Part shown: in pieces, positions 9,495-16,769 of the stretch | Position numbering within the stretch: the stretch's first letter is position 1 | How the letters are laid out: every line of letters begins with the position of its first letter | Source of the DNA: JAKJEP01 sp964580995 | GTDB taxonomy: Bacteria > Planctomycetota > Phycisphaerae > Sedimentisphaerales > SM23-30 | Direction: 5' to 3' | Length of the DNA stretch: 64,000 nt | NCBI GenBank assembly: GCA_964580995.1 | Contig: CAZOMV010000007.1 | Span: 1-64,000 of the forward strand | The notes under the pieces: model-generated | What the model saw: the letters and a program-made list of their open reading frames with translations, nothing else | The model's database searches: none | Told to the model about the DNA's origin: nothing | Position numbers and translations under genes: made by a program

Positions 9495-11033
9495 ATGAAA
9501 TTACGGATAGCAGCGATGATTGTAGTTGTTATGGTTATCGGTTCGGCGGTGCGGGGGCAGGAGGCGGGGGTATCGGCCCAGCAGCAGGAGGAGATTATCT
9601 GGCAGGCGGCTCATATCACTCCCTCGCGGACCCAGCAGGCGTGGCTGGAAACGGAGTTCAACGCCTTTATTCACTTTACGGTCAATACCTTCACCGACCG
9701 GGAATGGGGCGAAGGGACGGAAGATCCGAAGGTCTTCAACCCGACGGATTTCGACGCCCGGCAGTGGATCCAGGTATTCAAGGATGCCGGAATGAAAATG
9801 GTGGTGCTGACGGCCAAACATCATGATGGATTCTGTCTGTGGCCCAGCAAGTACACCGAGCATTCCGTGAAGAACAGCCCGTGGCGGAACGGCGAGGGCG
9901 ACGTGGTCCGGGAAGTATCTGACGCCTGCCGGGAACTGGGAATCAAGTTCGGCATTTACCTTTCGCCCTGGGACCGGCACGAACCCAGCTACGGCGACTC
10001 GCCCCGTTATAATGAATTCTACCGGAACCAGTTGCGGGAACTGCTGACCGGTTATGGGCCTGTTCACGAAGTCTGGTTTGATGGCGCCTGCGGCGAAGGA
10101 CCCAATGGCAAGATGCAGATATACGATATCGAAGGATTCGTGGGAACGATTCGCACCCTTCAGCCGATGGCTATCGCCATGGGTCCGTATGATGGCTACG
10201 CAAAAGACGAAAGAGGCTACGGACGGGAGACGGAGTGGATGGCCGTGCCCCGGTTTATTCAGTCGGATGGTTCGCTCTACGAGCCACGCAATATCGGCGC
10301 GGCGCTGGGGTATATCAACCGGCCGGATTTCGGCAGCCGGGCGTTTGTGTTCGAGGCCGTCACCCAGCATAACTATCCGTTCGACTGGTGGATCAGCGAG
10401 AACATCGTTTCCATTCGGCCGGGCTGGTTCTATCATACCCACGAAGATGACAAAGTGAAATCGCTGGAAAATCTGCTGGACATCTATTACTGCTCCGTCG
10501 GCCGTAACGGGCCGCTGCTGCTGAATATTCCGCCGGACCAGCGCGGGCGGGTGCATGAAAACGATGCCCAGCGGCTGCGGGAGATGGGGAAAGTGCTGCG
10601 GGCGACGTTTGCAACGGACCTGGCACGGGGAGCGACGGCCACCGCTTCGCAGGTGCGGGACGGCAATGCGGCGTATGCGGCGGGAAATACGGTGGATGGG
10701 GATAATCGCACTTACTGGATGGCGGACGACGGGACGGAGACGGCGAGGCTGGAGTATGACCTGGGCGGGGAAAAGACTTTCAACCGGGTGGTGTTGCAGG
10801 AGTTTGTGCAGCGGGGCCAGCGGGTGGAGGAATTTGCGGTGGAGGTCTGGGATGGAAAAACATGGACCGAAGCGGCCCACGGGACGACGATCGGGTATAA
10901 GCGGATTTTCCGTATCGCGGATGTGAAGGCGCAGAAGGTCCGGGTGCAGATTTTGCGGAGCCGGGTTTGCCCGACGCTGGCGACTTTCGGCCTGTATTTC
11001 GCCCCGCCGGTGAGTGAGATATTGGGGCAGTAA
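9495..11033 (+). CDS. Secreted alpha-L-fucosidase (GH29) with C-terminal discoidin domain
   Basis: The ATG at 9495 is spaced best from the AGAGGTG ribosome site at 9482; two other in-frame starts lie at 9486 and 9489. After a signal peptide comes the GH29 barrel, with LTAKHHDGFCLWPS, FGIYLSPWD and EVWFDGACG. The aspartate of VWFDG (Asp196) is the expected nucleophile. From about residue 370 the protein carries an F5/8 type C fold (TVDGDNRTYWMADD, LEYDLGG, KAQKVRVQIL), a usual carbohydrate-binding addition. It should remove alpha-L-fucose from glycans in the periplasm or outside. The acid/base residue cannot be fixed by eye because it is poorly conserved in GH29. Confidence 0.9.
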   Translation: MKLRIAAMIVVVMVIGSAVRGQEAGVSAQQQEEIIWQAAHITPSRTQQAWLETEFNAFIHFTVNTFTDREWGEGTEDPKVFNPTDFDARQWIQVFKDAGMKMVVLTAKHHDGFCLWPSKYTEHSVKNSPWRNGEGDVVREVSDACRELGIKFGIYLSPWDRHEPSYGDSPRYNEFYRNQLRELLTGYGPVHEVWFDGACGEGPNGKMQIYDIEGFVGTIRTLQPMAIAMGPYDGYAKDERGYGRETEWMAVPRFIQSDGSLYEPRNIGAALGYINRPDFGSRAFVFEAVTQHNYPFDWWISENIVSIRPGWFYHTHEDDKVKSLENLLDIYYCSVGRNGPLLLNIPPDQRGRVHENDAQRLREMGKVLRATFATDLARGATATASQVRDGNAAYAAGNTVDGDNRTYWMADDGTETARLEYDLGGEKTFNRVVLQEFVQRGQRVEEFAVEVWDGKTWTEAAHGTTIGYKRIFRIADVKAQKVRVQILRSRVCPTLATFGLYFAPPVSEILGQ

Positions 11034-11084
11034 ATAAACCTTATATCGTTGAGGAAAACCCGGACATGTGGTAGAATGCCGCTT

Positions 11085-11810
11085 ATGGATTTATCGATTG
11101 TCATTCCGACGTACAACGAGAGCCACAAGATCGGTCGCGATATTGCGGCGGCAGGTGCGTTTCTGGCGGAGCAGGGCTGGCGGGGGGAGATTATCGTGGC
11201 CGATGACGGCAGCCGGGACGGGACGGTAGAAGCGGCGAAAGAGAAAAAGGAGCATCTGCCCGGCGGGGTGGAACTGCGGGTGATCGCGTTTGAGCATCGG
11301 GGGAAAGGATACGTGGTGCGGATGGGTATGCAGCAGACGAAGGGGGACTACATTATGTTTGCCGACAGCGGGATGTGTGTGCCGTACCGGGATGCGCTGC
11401 GGGGGCTGGAGATGATCCGGAGCGGGCAATGCGAGGTTGCGCACGGGTCGCGGCGATTGTCGCAGACGAAAATCGACCGGCCGCAGAACTGGTACCGGAA
11501 GGTTTGCTCGCGGACCTTCCGCTGGGTGGCGCACCGGTTTATGCAGATACCGGCGGAATTGAAGGATACGCAGTGCGGGTTCAAGATTTATCGCGGGGAT
11601 GCGGGGCGGGCGATTTATGGCCAGTGCATTACGGACGGGTTTATGTTTGATGTGGAGACGATTCTGCGGGCGAAGAAGCTGGGATATCGGATCGCGGAGT
11701 TTGCGATCGAATGGACGTGCGACCGGGACAGCCGGATCACGCCGGCGCGGGATATCGGGCTGATTTTGGGGGAGCTGTCGCGGATTAAGAAGGATATCGC
11801 GGCAGGTTGA
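11085..11810 (+). CDS. ALG5-like family 2 glycosyltransferase (polyprenyl-phosphate glucosyltransferase type)
   Basis: The protein begins MDLSIVIPTYNES; an in-frame ATG nine bases earlier (11076) is also possible. IIVADDGSRDGT, HRGKGYVVRMGM, TQCGFKIYRGD and a closing EFAIEWTCDRDSR follow the order seen in dolichyl-phosphate glucosyltransferase-like GT2 proteins. These charge a lipid phosphate with a sugar that a membrane transferase can then use. At the usual DxD metal site the sequence reads MFADSGMCVPY, so the second acidic residue is missing. There are no membrane segments. The gene converges with apbE; a palindrome at 11817-11835 separates them. An Agl23-like membrane glycosyltransferase on the other strand could be a partner user of the lipid-linked sugar. 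Confidence 0.82.
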   Translation: MDLSIVIPTYNESHKIGRDIAAAGAFLAEQGWRGEIIVADDGSRDGTVEAAKEKKEHLPGGVELRVIAFEHRGKGYVVRMGMQQTKGDYIMFADSGMCVPYRDALRGLEMIRSGQCEVAHGSRRLSQTKIDRPQNWYRKVCSRTFRWVAHRFMQIPAELKDTQCGFKIYRGDAGRAIYGQCITDGFMFDVETILRAKKLGYRIAEFAIEWTCDRDSRITPARDIGLILGELSRIKKDIAAG

Positions 11811-11816
11811 TAGGAG

Positions 11817-11842
11817 CACGGCCAAGATGGCCGTGGCACAAT
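11817..11842 (+). repeat. Copy 1 of a 26-base palindromic repeat
   Basis: CACGGCC and GGCCGTG form a 7-bp stem over the loop AAGAT (11817-11835), followed by GCACAAT. The same 26 bases occur inverted at 62668-62693. The element sits between the convergent ends of the ALG5-like and apbE genes, where a hairpin could serve as a two-way terminator. It looks like a REP-type dispersed repeat. Confidence 0.8.
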
Positions 11843-11847
11843 CAGGA

Positions 11848-12834
11848 TTATTTGAAAAATAGTGTATGGTTTTTCCAGGGGCCGAAGGGGAGGATTTTTT
11901 CTTTGTCGGTTTCGGTGGGCTGGATGAAGACCAGTGCCAGGGTTTCGAGGCGGCGGTCGCAATATGTTTTTACCTGATCGGGGGTCATCACCAGAAAGGC
12001 CGTGGAGAGGGCATCGGCGGTAGCGCCGTCGGGGGCAGAGGCCCAGGCGGCGAAGCGGCCGGTGACGGGCTGGGCGGTGCGCGGATCGAGGATATGCTGG
12101 CCCTGCTGGAGGCCGGAACCGCTGAAGGCCTGATCTTTCAAGTGGAGGCTGGCCAGTAGTTTTTGGGGATCGCGGGGATGGCTGATGGTGACGGGCCAGC
12201 CGGTGACGCCGCGGGGTGAGCCGACGGCCAGGGCGGTACTGTAACAGTGGAGCAGGGCCGCGGGGATGTTCCAGTCCCGCAGGAGGACGGCGAGTTGATC
12301 CAGGGCAAAACCTTTGCCGATCCCGCCCAGGTCAATTTGCAGATGATCGATGAGGACCTGCACGGTCAATTTATCTTTGTTGAGCTGGAGGAGGTTCAGG
12401 CCGGTGCGGCGGCGGGCGTAATCCAGTTCATCGGGTGGAATGTTTTGGCGGGGGGTTTTGTCCTTGTTCAGGAGGCAGTTCATCAGCAGGCCGACGGTGA
12501 CATCGAACGCGCCATCCGTTTCGGCGTAGAGACGGGCGCTGATTTCCAGGGCTTCGAAGGTTTGCTCGGACACAGTCAGCGACTGGCCGGGGGGCAGGTG
12601 ATTGATGCGGGTGATGTCGCTGTTTTCGACGTAGCGGCTGAGTTTTTGTTCGAGGCGGTCCAGCTCGTTGAAGGCGTCGAGGGAAAACTGGCGGGCATAG
12701 TCTGGTTCCTCGTCGGCGATGATGATCTCAAAGGTGGTGGCCATGGCTTCGTGCTGGAAACGATGGAGGCGGGAGGTGATGTTTTCTTCCTGCGGGTTCA
12801 GATGGATTTGGGTTTTGGTTTCGGATTCAGTCAT
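11848..12834 (-). CDS. apbE: FAD:protein FMN transferase (ApbE family)
   Basis: The 328-residue product has the ApbE layout: MATTFEI near residue 30, DLGGIGKGFALD beginning at Asp168 (FAD-binding loop) and DGATADALSTA near residue 266 (metal site). The enzyme attaches FMN to a threonine of target proteins such as Rnf/Nqr subunits, outside the cytoplasmic membrane. I see no clear lipoprotein signal at this start, which is unusual because many ApbE proteins are exported. The start at 12834 overlaps the stop of the upstream gene in an ATGA, which indicates translational coupling and rules out the much longer upstream open frame. No flavinylation target is present in the window. Confidence 0.9.
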   Translation of the reverse strand: MTESETKTQIHLNPQEENITSRLHRFQHEAMATTFEIIIADEEPDYARQFSLDAFNELDRLEQKLSRYVENSDITRINHLPPGQSLTVSEQTFEALEISARLYAETDGAFDVTVGLLMNCLLNKDKTPRQNIPPDELDYARRRTGLNLLQLNKDKLTVQVLIDHLQIDLGGIGKGFALDQLAVLLRDWNIPAALLHCYSTALAVGSPRGVTGWPVTISHPRDPQKLLASLHLKDQAFSGSGLQQGQHILDPRTAQPVTGRFAAWASAPDGATADALSTAFLVMTPDQVKTYCDRRLETLALVFIQPTETDKEKILPFGPWKNHTLFFK

Positions 12835-14444
12835 GGGGCGGTATCCGGTTTCTGCTGGGAGGCAATGAGACGCTGCTGGAGGTCGCTGGTGAGGTAGCCG
12901 CGGAGTTCGATGGCCGGCCGCAATTCCAGATAGGAATCGAACAGAGGCACATATAAATTTTTCTGGCCGGGGGGCGGGAGCTGGTAGAGTTTTTCGATAA
13001 GCTCGGATTCCAGCGAGGGGGAGGCAATCACCAGGTCGCAGCCGGCGATTTGATCCGTGACCCGGTCCAGCCAGCGGACATGGGGGAAAGAGCGGAGGTA
13101 CCAGGGCAGGGGCCAATAGTCGTGGGCGGGGCAAATCACGGCGATGTTCGTGTCCCGGCCTTGCGGCGCGATTTGGACGACGGCCTCGATTCGATCGACG
13201 ATCGGGTAGATGTCGGGGGAAGTATGGCCATAGACGTAGGGATTGGCGGTATCGGCACAGTATTTGTAGTTGGCCTGATACCCCAGCCAGACCAGATGGA
13301 TGGCACCGGCCAGCAGGAGAATGCCAAAGACGATTTTCAAAGGTACAGCCTTGAGCATGGCGAACAGGACCACAATCGCCACCGCCGCCAGCAGGATGAA
13401 GCCGTGCAGGAAGCCCAGCAGACACCAGGGGGTTTTATAGGGAATGGCGGAGTAGAGGATGGCCATGATGAGGGTGTAGAAGGCGAGGAAACGGAGCAGG
13501 GACAGGCTGATATTGGTTTGTGCGGCAAGGATCGCTTTGCCGCGGCGGGTAAAAATGGCAAGCAGGCCGAGGAGGGCCAGAATCACGATGAGGCTCTCAG
13601 TCCAGAGGGGGCGGTTGGGTTCGTGGTTATAAAGAAGCAGTTGGAGGTAGTAGTACCAGGGGTGGAGGTGAAAGTCATTCTGGCCGGCGCGGTCCAGATA
13701 GGTGGACCAGAAACGGAGGGAATCGAGCACACCGGGGATATGGGTGAAGAAGGAGGAATAAAAGGCGGCGGATACCAGAAACGCAGTGACTATCATGAGA
13801 AAGACATGGAATATATTGATTTTCGGGCGGCCGGCGGCGAAGGATTTTTTATTGATAAGGTAAACCAGCAGGAGAGACAAAATCATCGAGCCAAAGGCGA
13901 TGACGCAGGTCTCCTTGGTGGCGTGGGCCAGGCCGATGAACATGCCGGTCAGTAGAATCCAGATGAGTTTGCGGCTGCGGAGGTAGCGAAAACCGGCGGC
14001 GATGATGCCGAAAGTGAAGCAGACCAGGAGGATTTCCTGGATATAGTAGCGGCTGTAGTAAACCAGGGCGGGCGAAACAGCAACCAGAAATGCGCTACAG
14101 GCAACGATGCGGGTGCCCAGGGCGGGGATGAGCCAGAGATGGAGAACAATCAGCAGGACACCGAATAAAACGGGGACGATGCGGAGGAGAAATTCGTTGA
14201 CCTGGGTAATCTTCTGAGCACCGCCCAGCCAGGCGGGGATGAGGGTGAAGTAGTTGAGAGTCGGGCCGTGATACTCGTTATAGTCGTAGATATACTCATG
14301 AAATTCGAGAAGCCGCCCAAACTTGACAGCGTGGACGGCTTCATCGGTATGCATCGGGCGTAATTCCAATTCCGGCAGCCGCAGGCACAGGGCCAGCAGG
14401 GTCGCCGACAGAATGAGAATCAGGCCGGTTTCACTGGATTTCAT
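12831..14444 (-). CDS. Agl23/TIGR03663-like multi-pass membrane glycosyltransferase
   Basis: The protein of 537 residues has ten or more hydrophobic segments. Near its N-terminus it carries the family signature RPMHTDEAVHAVKFG followed by YNEYHGPTLNYFTLI. This pattern, with acidic and histidine residues in the first external loop, marks the GT-C-like proteins called TIGR03663 or Agl23, related to PMT-type mannosyltransferases that take sugar from a polyprenyl phosphate. The C-terminal 120 residues are soluble, with ICPAHDYWPLPWYLR. Its start overlaps the lipoprotein gene by four bases and its stop overlaps apbE by four. The acceptor is not known. Confidence 0.82.
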   Translation of the reverse strand: MKSSETGLILILSATLLALCLRLPELELRPMHTDEAVHAVKFGRLLEFHEYIYDYNEYHGPTLNYFTLIPAWLGGAQKITQVNEFLLRIVPVLFGVLLIVLHLWLIPALGTRIVACSAFLVAVSPALVYYSRYYIQEILLVCFTFGIIAAGFRYLRSRKLIWILLTGMFIGLAHATKETCVIAFGSMILSLLLVYLINKKSFAAGRPKINIFHVFLMIVTAFLVSAAFYSSFFTHIPGVLDSLRFWSTYLDRAGQNDFHLHPWYYYLQLLLYNHEPNRPLWTESLIVILALLGLLAIFTRRGKAILAAQTNISLSLLRFLAFYTLIMAILYSAIPYKTPWCLLGFLHGFILLAAVAIVVLFAMLKAVPLKIVFGILLLAGAIHLVWLGYQANYKYCADTANPYVYGHTSPDIYPIVDRIEAVVQIAPQGRDTNIAVICPAHDYWPLPWYLRSFPHVRWLDRVTDQIAGCDLVIASPSLESELIEKLYQLPPPGQKNLYVPLFDSYLELRPAIELRGYLTSDLQQRLIASQQKPDTAP

Positions 14445-15217
14445 TCGACTGGTTTGCCGAAAACTTCCACTTCGACGTAATGGTTATATTCGTTGGCGTT
14501 GTTGCCTTTGCTGTAGAGGCGGACATAGCGGCCCTGCACTCCTTTGGCATCGATCAGCCGGCCTTCGGAGGTTTCGATGTAATTCATGTCTTTGCCGACG
14601 CCCATACCGCTGGAATTGTCATCATCGTTGTTGAAGATGGTGGCCACTTCGATGAAGTCGGGGTCTTTGGAGACCTGGACGATGACATCGGAGTAAACGC
14701 GGGCCTGCATGTGATAGTGCCAGACCAGGACGGCATAAATATCGTACACCTTTTCCAGGTCGATGGTGACATGCTGGACCATGGGGCCTAATTCGACATA
14801 ACTGCCGTCGGAGCCGGCCTTGTCACCATCGGTGATGTAACTGAGTTCGCCGATGATGGGGTTTTCGTCGGAACTGGTAATGGGTTTGCCGACGGCAACA
14901 TTGGTGACACCTTTGGGGGCGAGCATCGGGGGCCGGGCCTTGCCGAGCGGTTTTTCCAGATTGTTCACTTTGATATTCTGGGGCGTGCCGACGAACATGG
15001 CTGGGGGCAGCTCGATGGGCAGGGGGACCATATCCCCTTCCGCGGTTGGGGCCGGTGTGTCATTATTGGCAACCGGTTCGGGTGCGACAGGCTGGTTATT
15101 AGCAGGCAGCTTGGGGTCAGGACCCGGCTGCTCCTTCTTGCAGGAAACCAGAGCTAGGCTGGCAGAAAGCAAAACAACCGTAAGAAGCCAAACGTGGGAA
15201 GAAAGCAATTTTTTCAT
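14441..15217 (-). CDS. Discoidin-like surface lipoprotein
   Basis: This 258-residue protein starts with a lipoprotein signal ending LALVSC, so Cys27 would be lipidated. A proline-, asparagine- and aspartate-rich linker follows to about residue 90. The rest resembles an F5/8 type C or galactose-binding-like sandwich: NVAVGKPITSSDENP, VTIDLEKVYDIYAVLVWH and GRYVRLYSKGN. Such domains bind carbohydrate or mediate attachment at the cell surface. It is the first gene of a three-gene operon with the membrane glycosyltransferase and apbE, and a good sigma-70 promoter lies about 80 bases upstream. The direct target is unknown. Confidence 0.8.
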   Translation of the reverse strand: MKKLLSSHVWLLTVVLLSASLALVSCKKEQPGPDPKLPANNQPVAPEPVANNDTPAPTAEGDMVPLPIELPPAMFVGTPQNIKVNNLEKPLGKARPPMLAPKGVTNVAVGKPITSSDENPIIGELSYITDGDKAGSDGSYVELGPMVQHVTIDLEKVYDIYAVLVWHYHMQARVYSDVIVQVSKDPDFIEVATIFNNDDDNSSGMGVGKDMNYIETSEGRLIDAKGVQGRYVRLYSKGNNANEYNHYVEVEVFGKPVE

Positions 15218-15293
15218 TCTTTTATCAACCTCAAGAAAAACAAAACTTACCTAACTGCTTATGCAGTAACAAATTAATGATTACCAGACAATA

Positions 15294-15322
15294 AGTCTAA
15301 CCTATTTTTTGGCGTTTGTCAA
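15294..15322 (-). promoter_or_regulatory. Sigma-70 promoter for the lipoprotein-agl23-apbE operon
   Basis: On the minus strand a perfect TTGACA (15317-15322) and TAGACT (15294-15299) are separated by exactly 17 bases. Transcription would start near 15287, about 70 bases before the lipoprotein ATG at 15217. This separates the operon from the long MocA operon that ends at 15420. Confidence 0.7.
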
Positions 15323-15419
15323 GAATTAAGACGCCAACGTCAAAAGCTCTTCGATCCTTGTTATTGGGGAACCAGAGCCGTTTTTGGATGTCAATATCGA
15401 CTTTTGGCGGTTCCGTCAA

Positions 15420-16757
15420 TTAAGCCTTTTTCCCGGGGGTAAGCTGAATGGCGGGCGGCTGAAGGCCGGCTTTGGCCAGCAGGGCGTATAAGATGAACCC
15501 GATGATGAAGGCGATGACGGGAGCGGGGTTAATCCAGCCGAATTTCGACGGGCTGACCGTGGGAAGAATTGCCACGATAAAACCGACGGCCCAGGCGATA
15601 TAGCCGGCCATATTAATCCCTTTGCGCGGGCCGGCCCATTTGTTGCCGCTGAGGAGATAATCGGCCAGCATGGACCCGCAAATCGGGCCGAAGGAGGCGC
15701 CAATGATGGAGAACACACCTACCAGGTTCAAGGCGACGCCGGTGGCGGCCAGGATGATCGCAATGACCGCACCGATCAAGACCATTACCATCTTATTGGC
15801 GGTGGGGAACATGGTGCCGATACTGTTGGCAGCGATCAAAGAACAGAAACAGGCTGGGGCAAAGCTGGCGATGGCAAAGAGGATAAACATCCATTGGGCC
15901 AGTTTGCCACCCTGGGACCGGATGACGGCATCGAAGGCGAAGGAATCGAGGGCGGGATTGGCGCCGTGGGCGCCAGCGATGGCGATGAGGGGCAGACCAC
16001 CGGCAAAAACGATGGCCAGGGCCACACCGACCAAACCACCCATTCTTACATCTTTTTCATTGCGGCTGCCCGTGCCAAAATCCACACCGGCGGCACCGGC
16101 CGTAGCGAAGAAACCGACGACGATGCTAATCATGGTCAGGAATCCCGTGATGGGTTTGGCATTGGGGGCGACCTGAAAATCACCGGCGGTCCCGACATTG
16201 GAAAAAAATACAAAAAGAATCATAACCAGGGGGACAATAGGAAGGAAGGTAGCGACTTTCGCGACGTATTTGATCCCCTTGACACCCATAAAGGCGGCAG
16301 CCAAACCCCAGATGATGGAGACAACAATAAACGGAGTAGTACCTGGAGTGCCATCTTGTCCCGCGGCCTGAAGGATGAAACTGCTCGCCACGGCGGTATT
16401 AACCGCCAGCCAGCCGAACTGAAGGAGGCCCATCAGCAGGCCGGGCATGAGAAAGCCGCCCAGGGTGCCGTAGGTGGAGGAACCGACGACATAGAGAGGG
16501 TAGCCGGTTTTCATGCCGAAAAGGCCGGGAACCAGATAGAAGAGGAAATGGCAGATCAGGGCGGCGGCGACCAGGCCCAGCAGGCTCAGGCCCAGGCCCG
16601 CCTGCGGCAGGGTGCCGTTGGCGATCTGCATATAAAAAACGACCCACAAAAAGATGCCCGCATAGGTGGGGGCGGTGTTTTTGTACCAGGGGGCCCGGTT
16701 TTCGGGCGGATTGGGTACGGCCATTTTCAGATAATTCGGAACCATTTCGTTACTCAT
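15420..16757 (-). CDS. NCS1/CodB-type permease
   Basis: This is a 445-residue membrane protein with about 12 hydrophobic segments and the general order of nucleobase:cation symporter-1 (cytosine permease-like) carriers: APWYKNTAPTYAGIFLWVVF in the first segment and GPICGSMLADYLLSG in the tenth. The ribosome site AAGGAG precedes the ATG. It starts 12 bases after the multihaem cytochrome gene and is probably the last gene of the MocA operon. In that setting it may carry a product of sugar breakdown or a cofactor precursor rather than a nucleobase. Substrate cannot be read from sequence. Confidence 0.78.
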   Translation of the reverse strand: MSNEMVPNYLKMAVPNPPENRAPWYKNTAPTYAGIFLWVVFYMQIANGTLPQAGLGLSLLGLVAAALICHFLFYLVPGLFGMKTGYPLYVVGSSTYGTLGGFLMPGLLMGLLQFGWLAVNTAVASSFILQAAGQDGTPGTTPFIVVSIIWGLAAAFMGVKGIKYVAKVATFLPIVPLVMILFVFFSNVGTAGDFQVAPNAKPITGFLTMISIVVGFFATAGAAGVDFGTGSRNEKDVRMGGLVGVALAIVFAGGLPLIAIAGAHGANPALDSFAFDAVIRSQGGKLAQWMFILFAIASFAPACFCSLIAANSIGTMFPTANKMVMVLIGAVIAIILAATGVALNLVGVFSIIGASFGPICGSMLADYLLSGNKWAGPRKGINMAGYIAWAVGFIVAILPTVSPSKFGWINPAPVIAFIIGFILYALLAKAGLQPPAIQLTPGKKA

Positions 16758-16769
16758 AACAGATTCTCC

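Noticed and set aside
12835..13425. Upstream extension of the apbE frame into the Agl23-like gene
   Set aside because: The extension has no ApbE similarity and overlaps well-supported coding sequence; the ATG at 12834 with an ATGA overlap is the better start.
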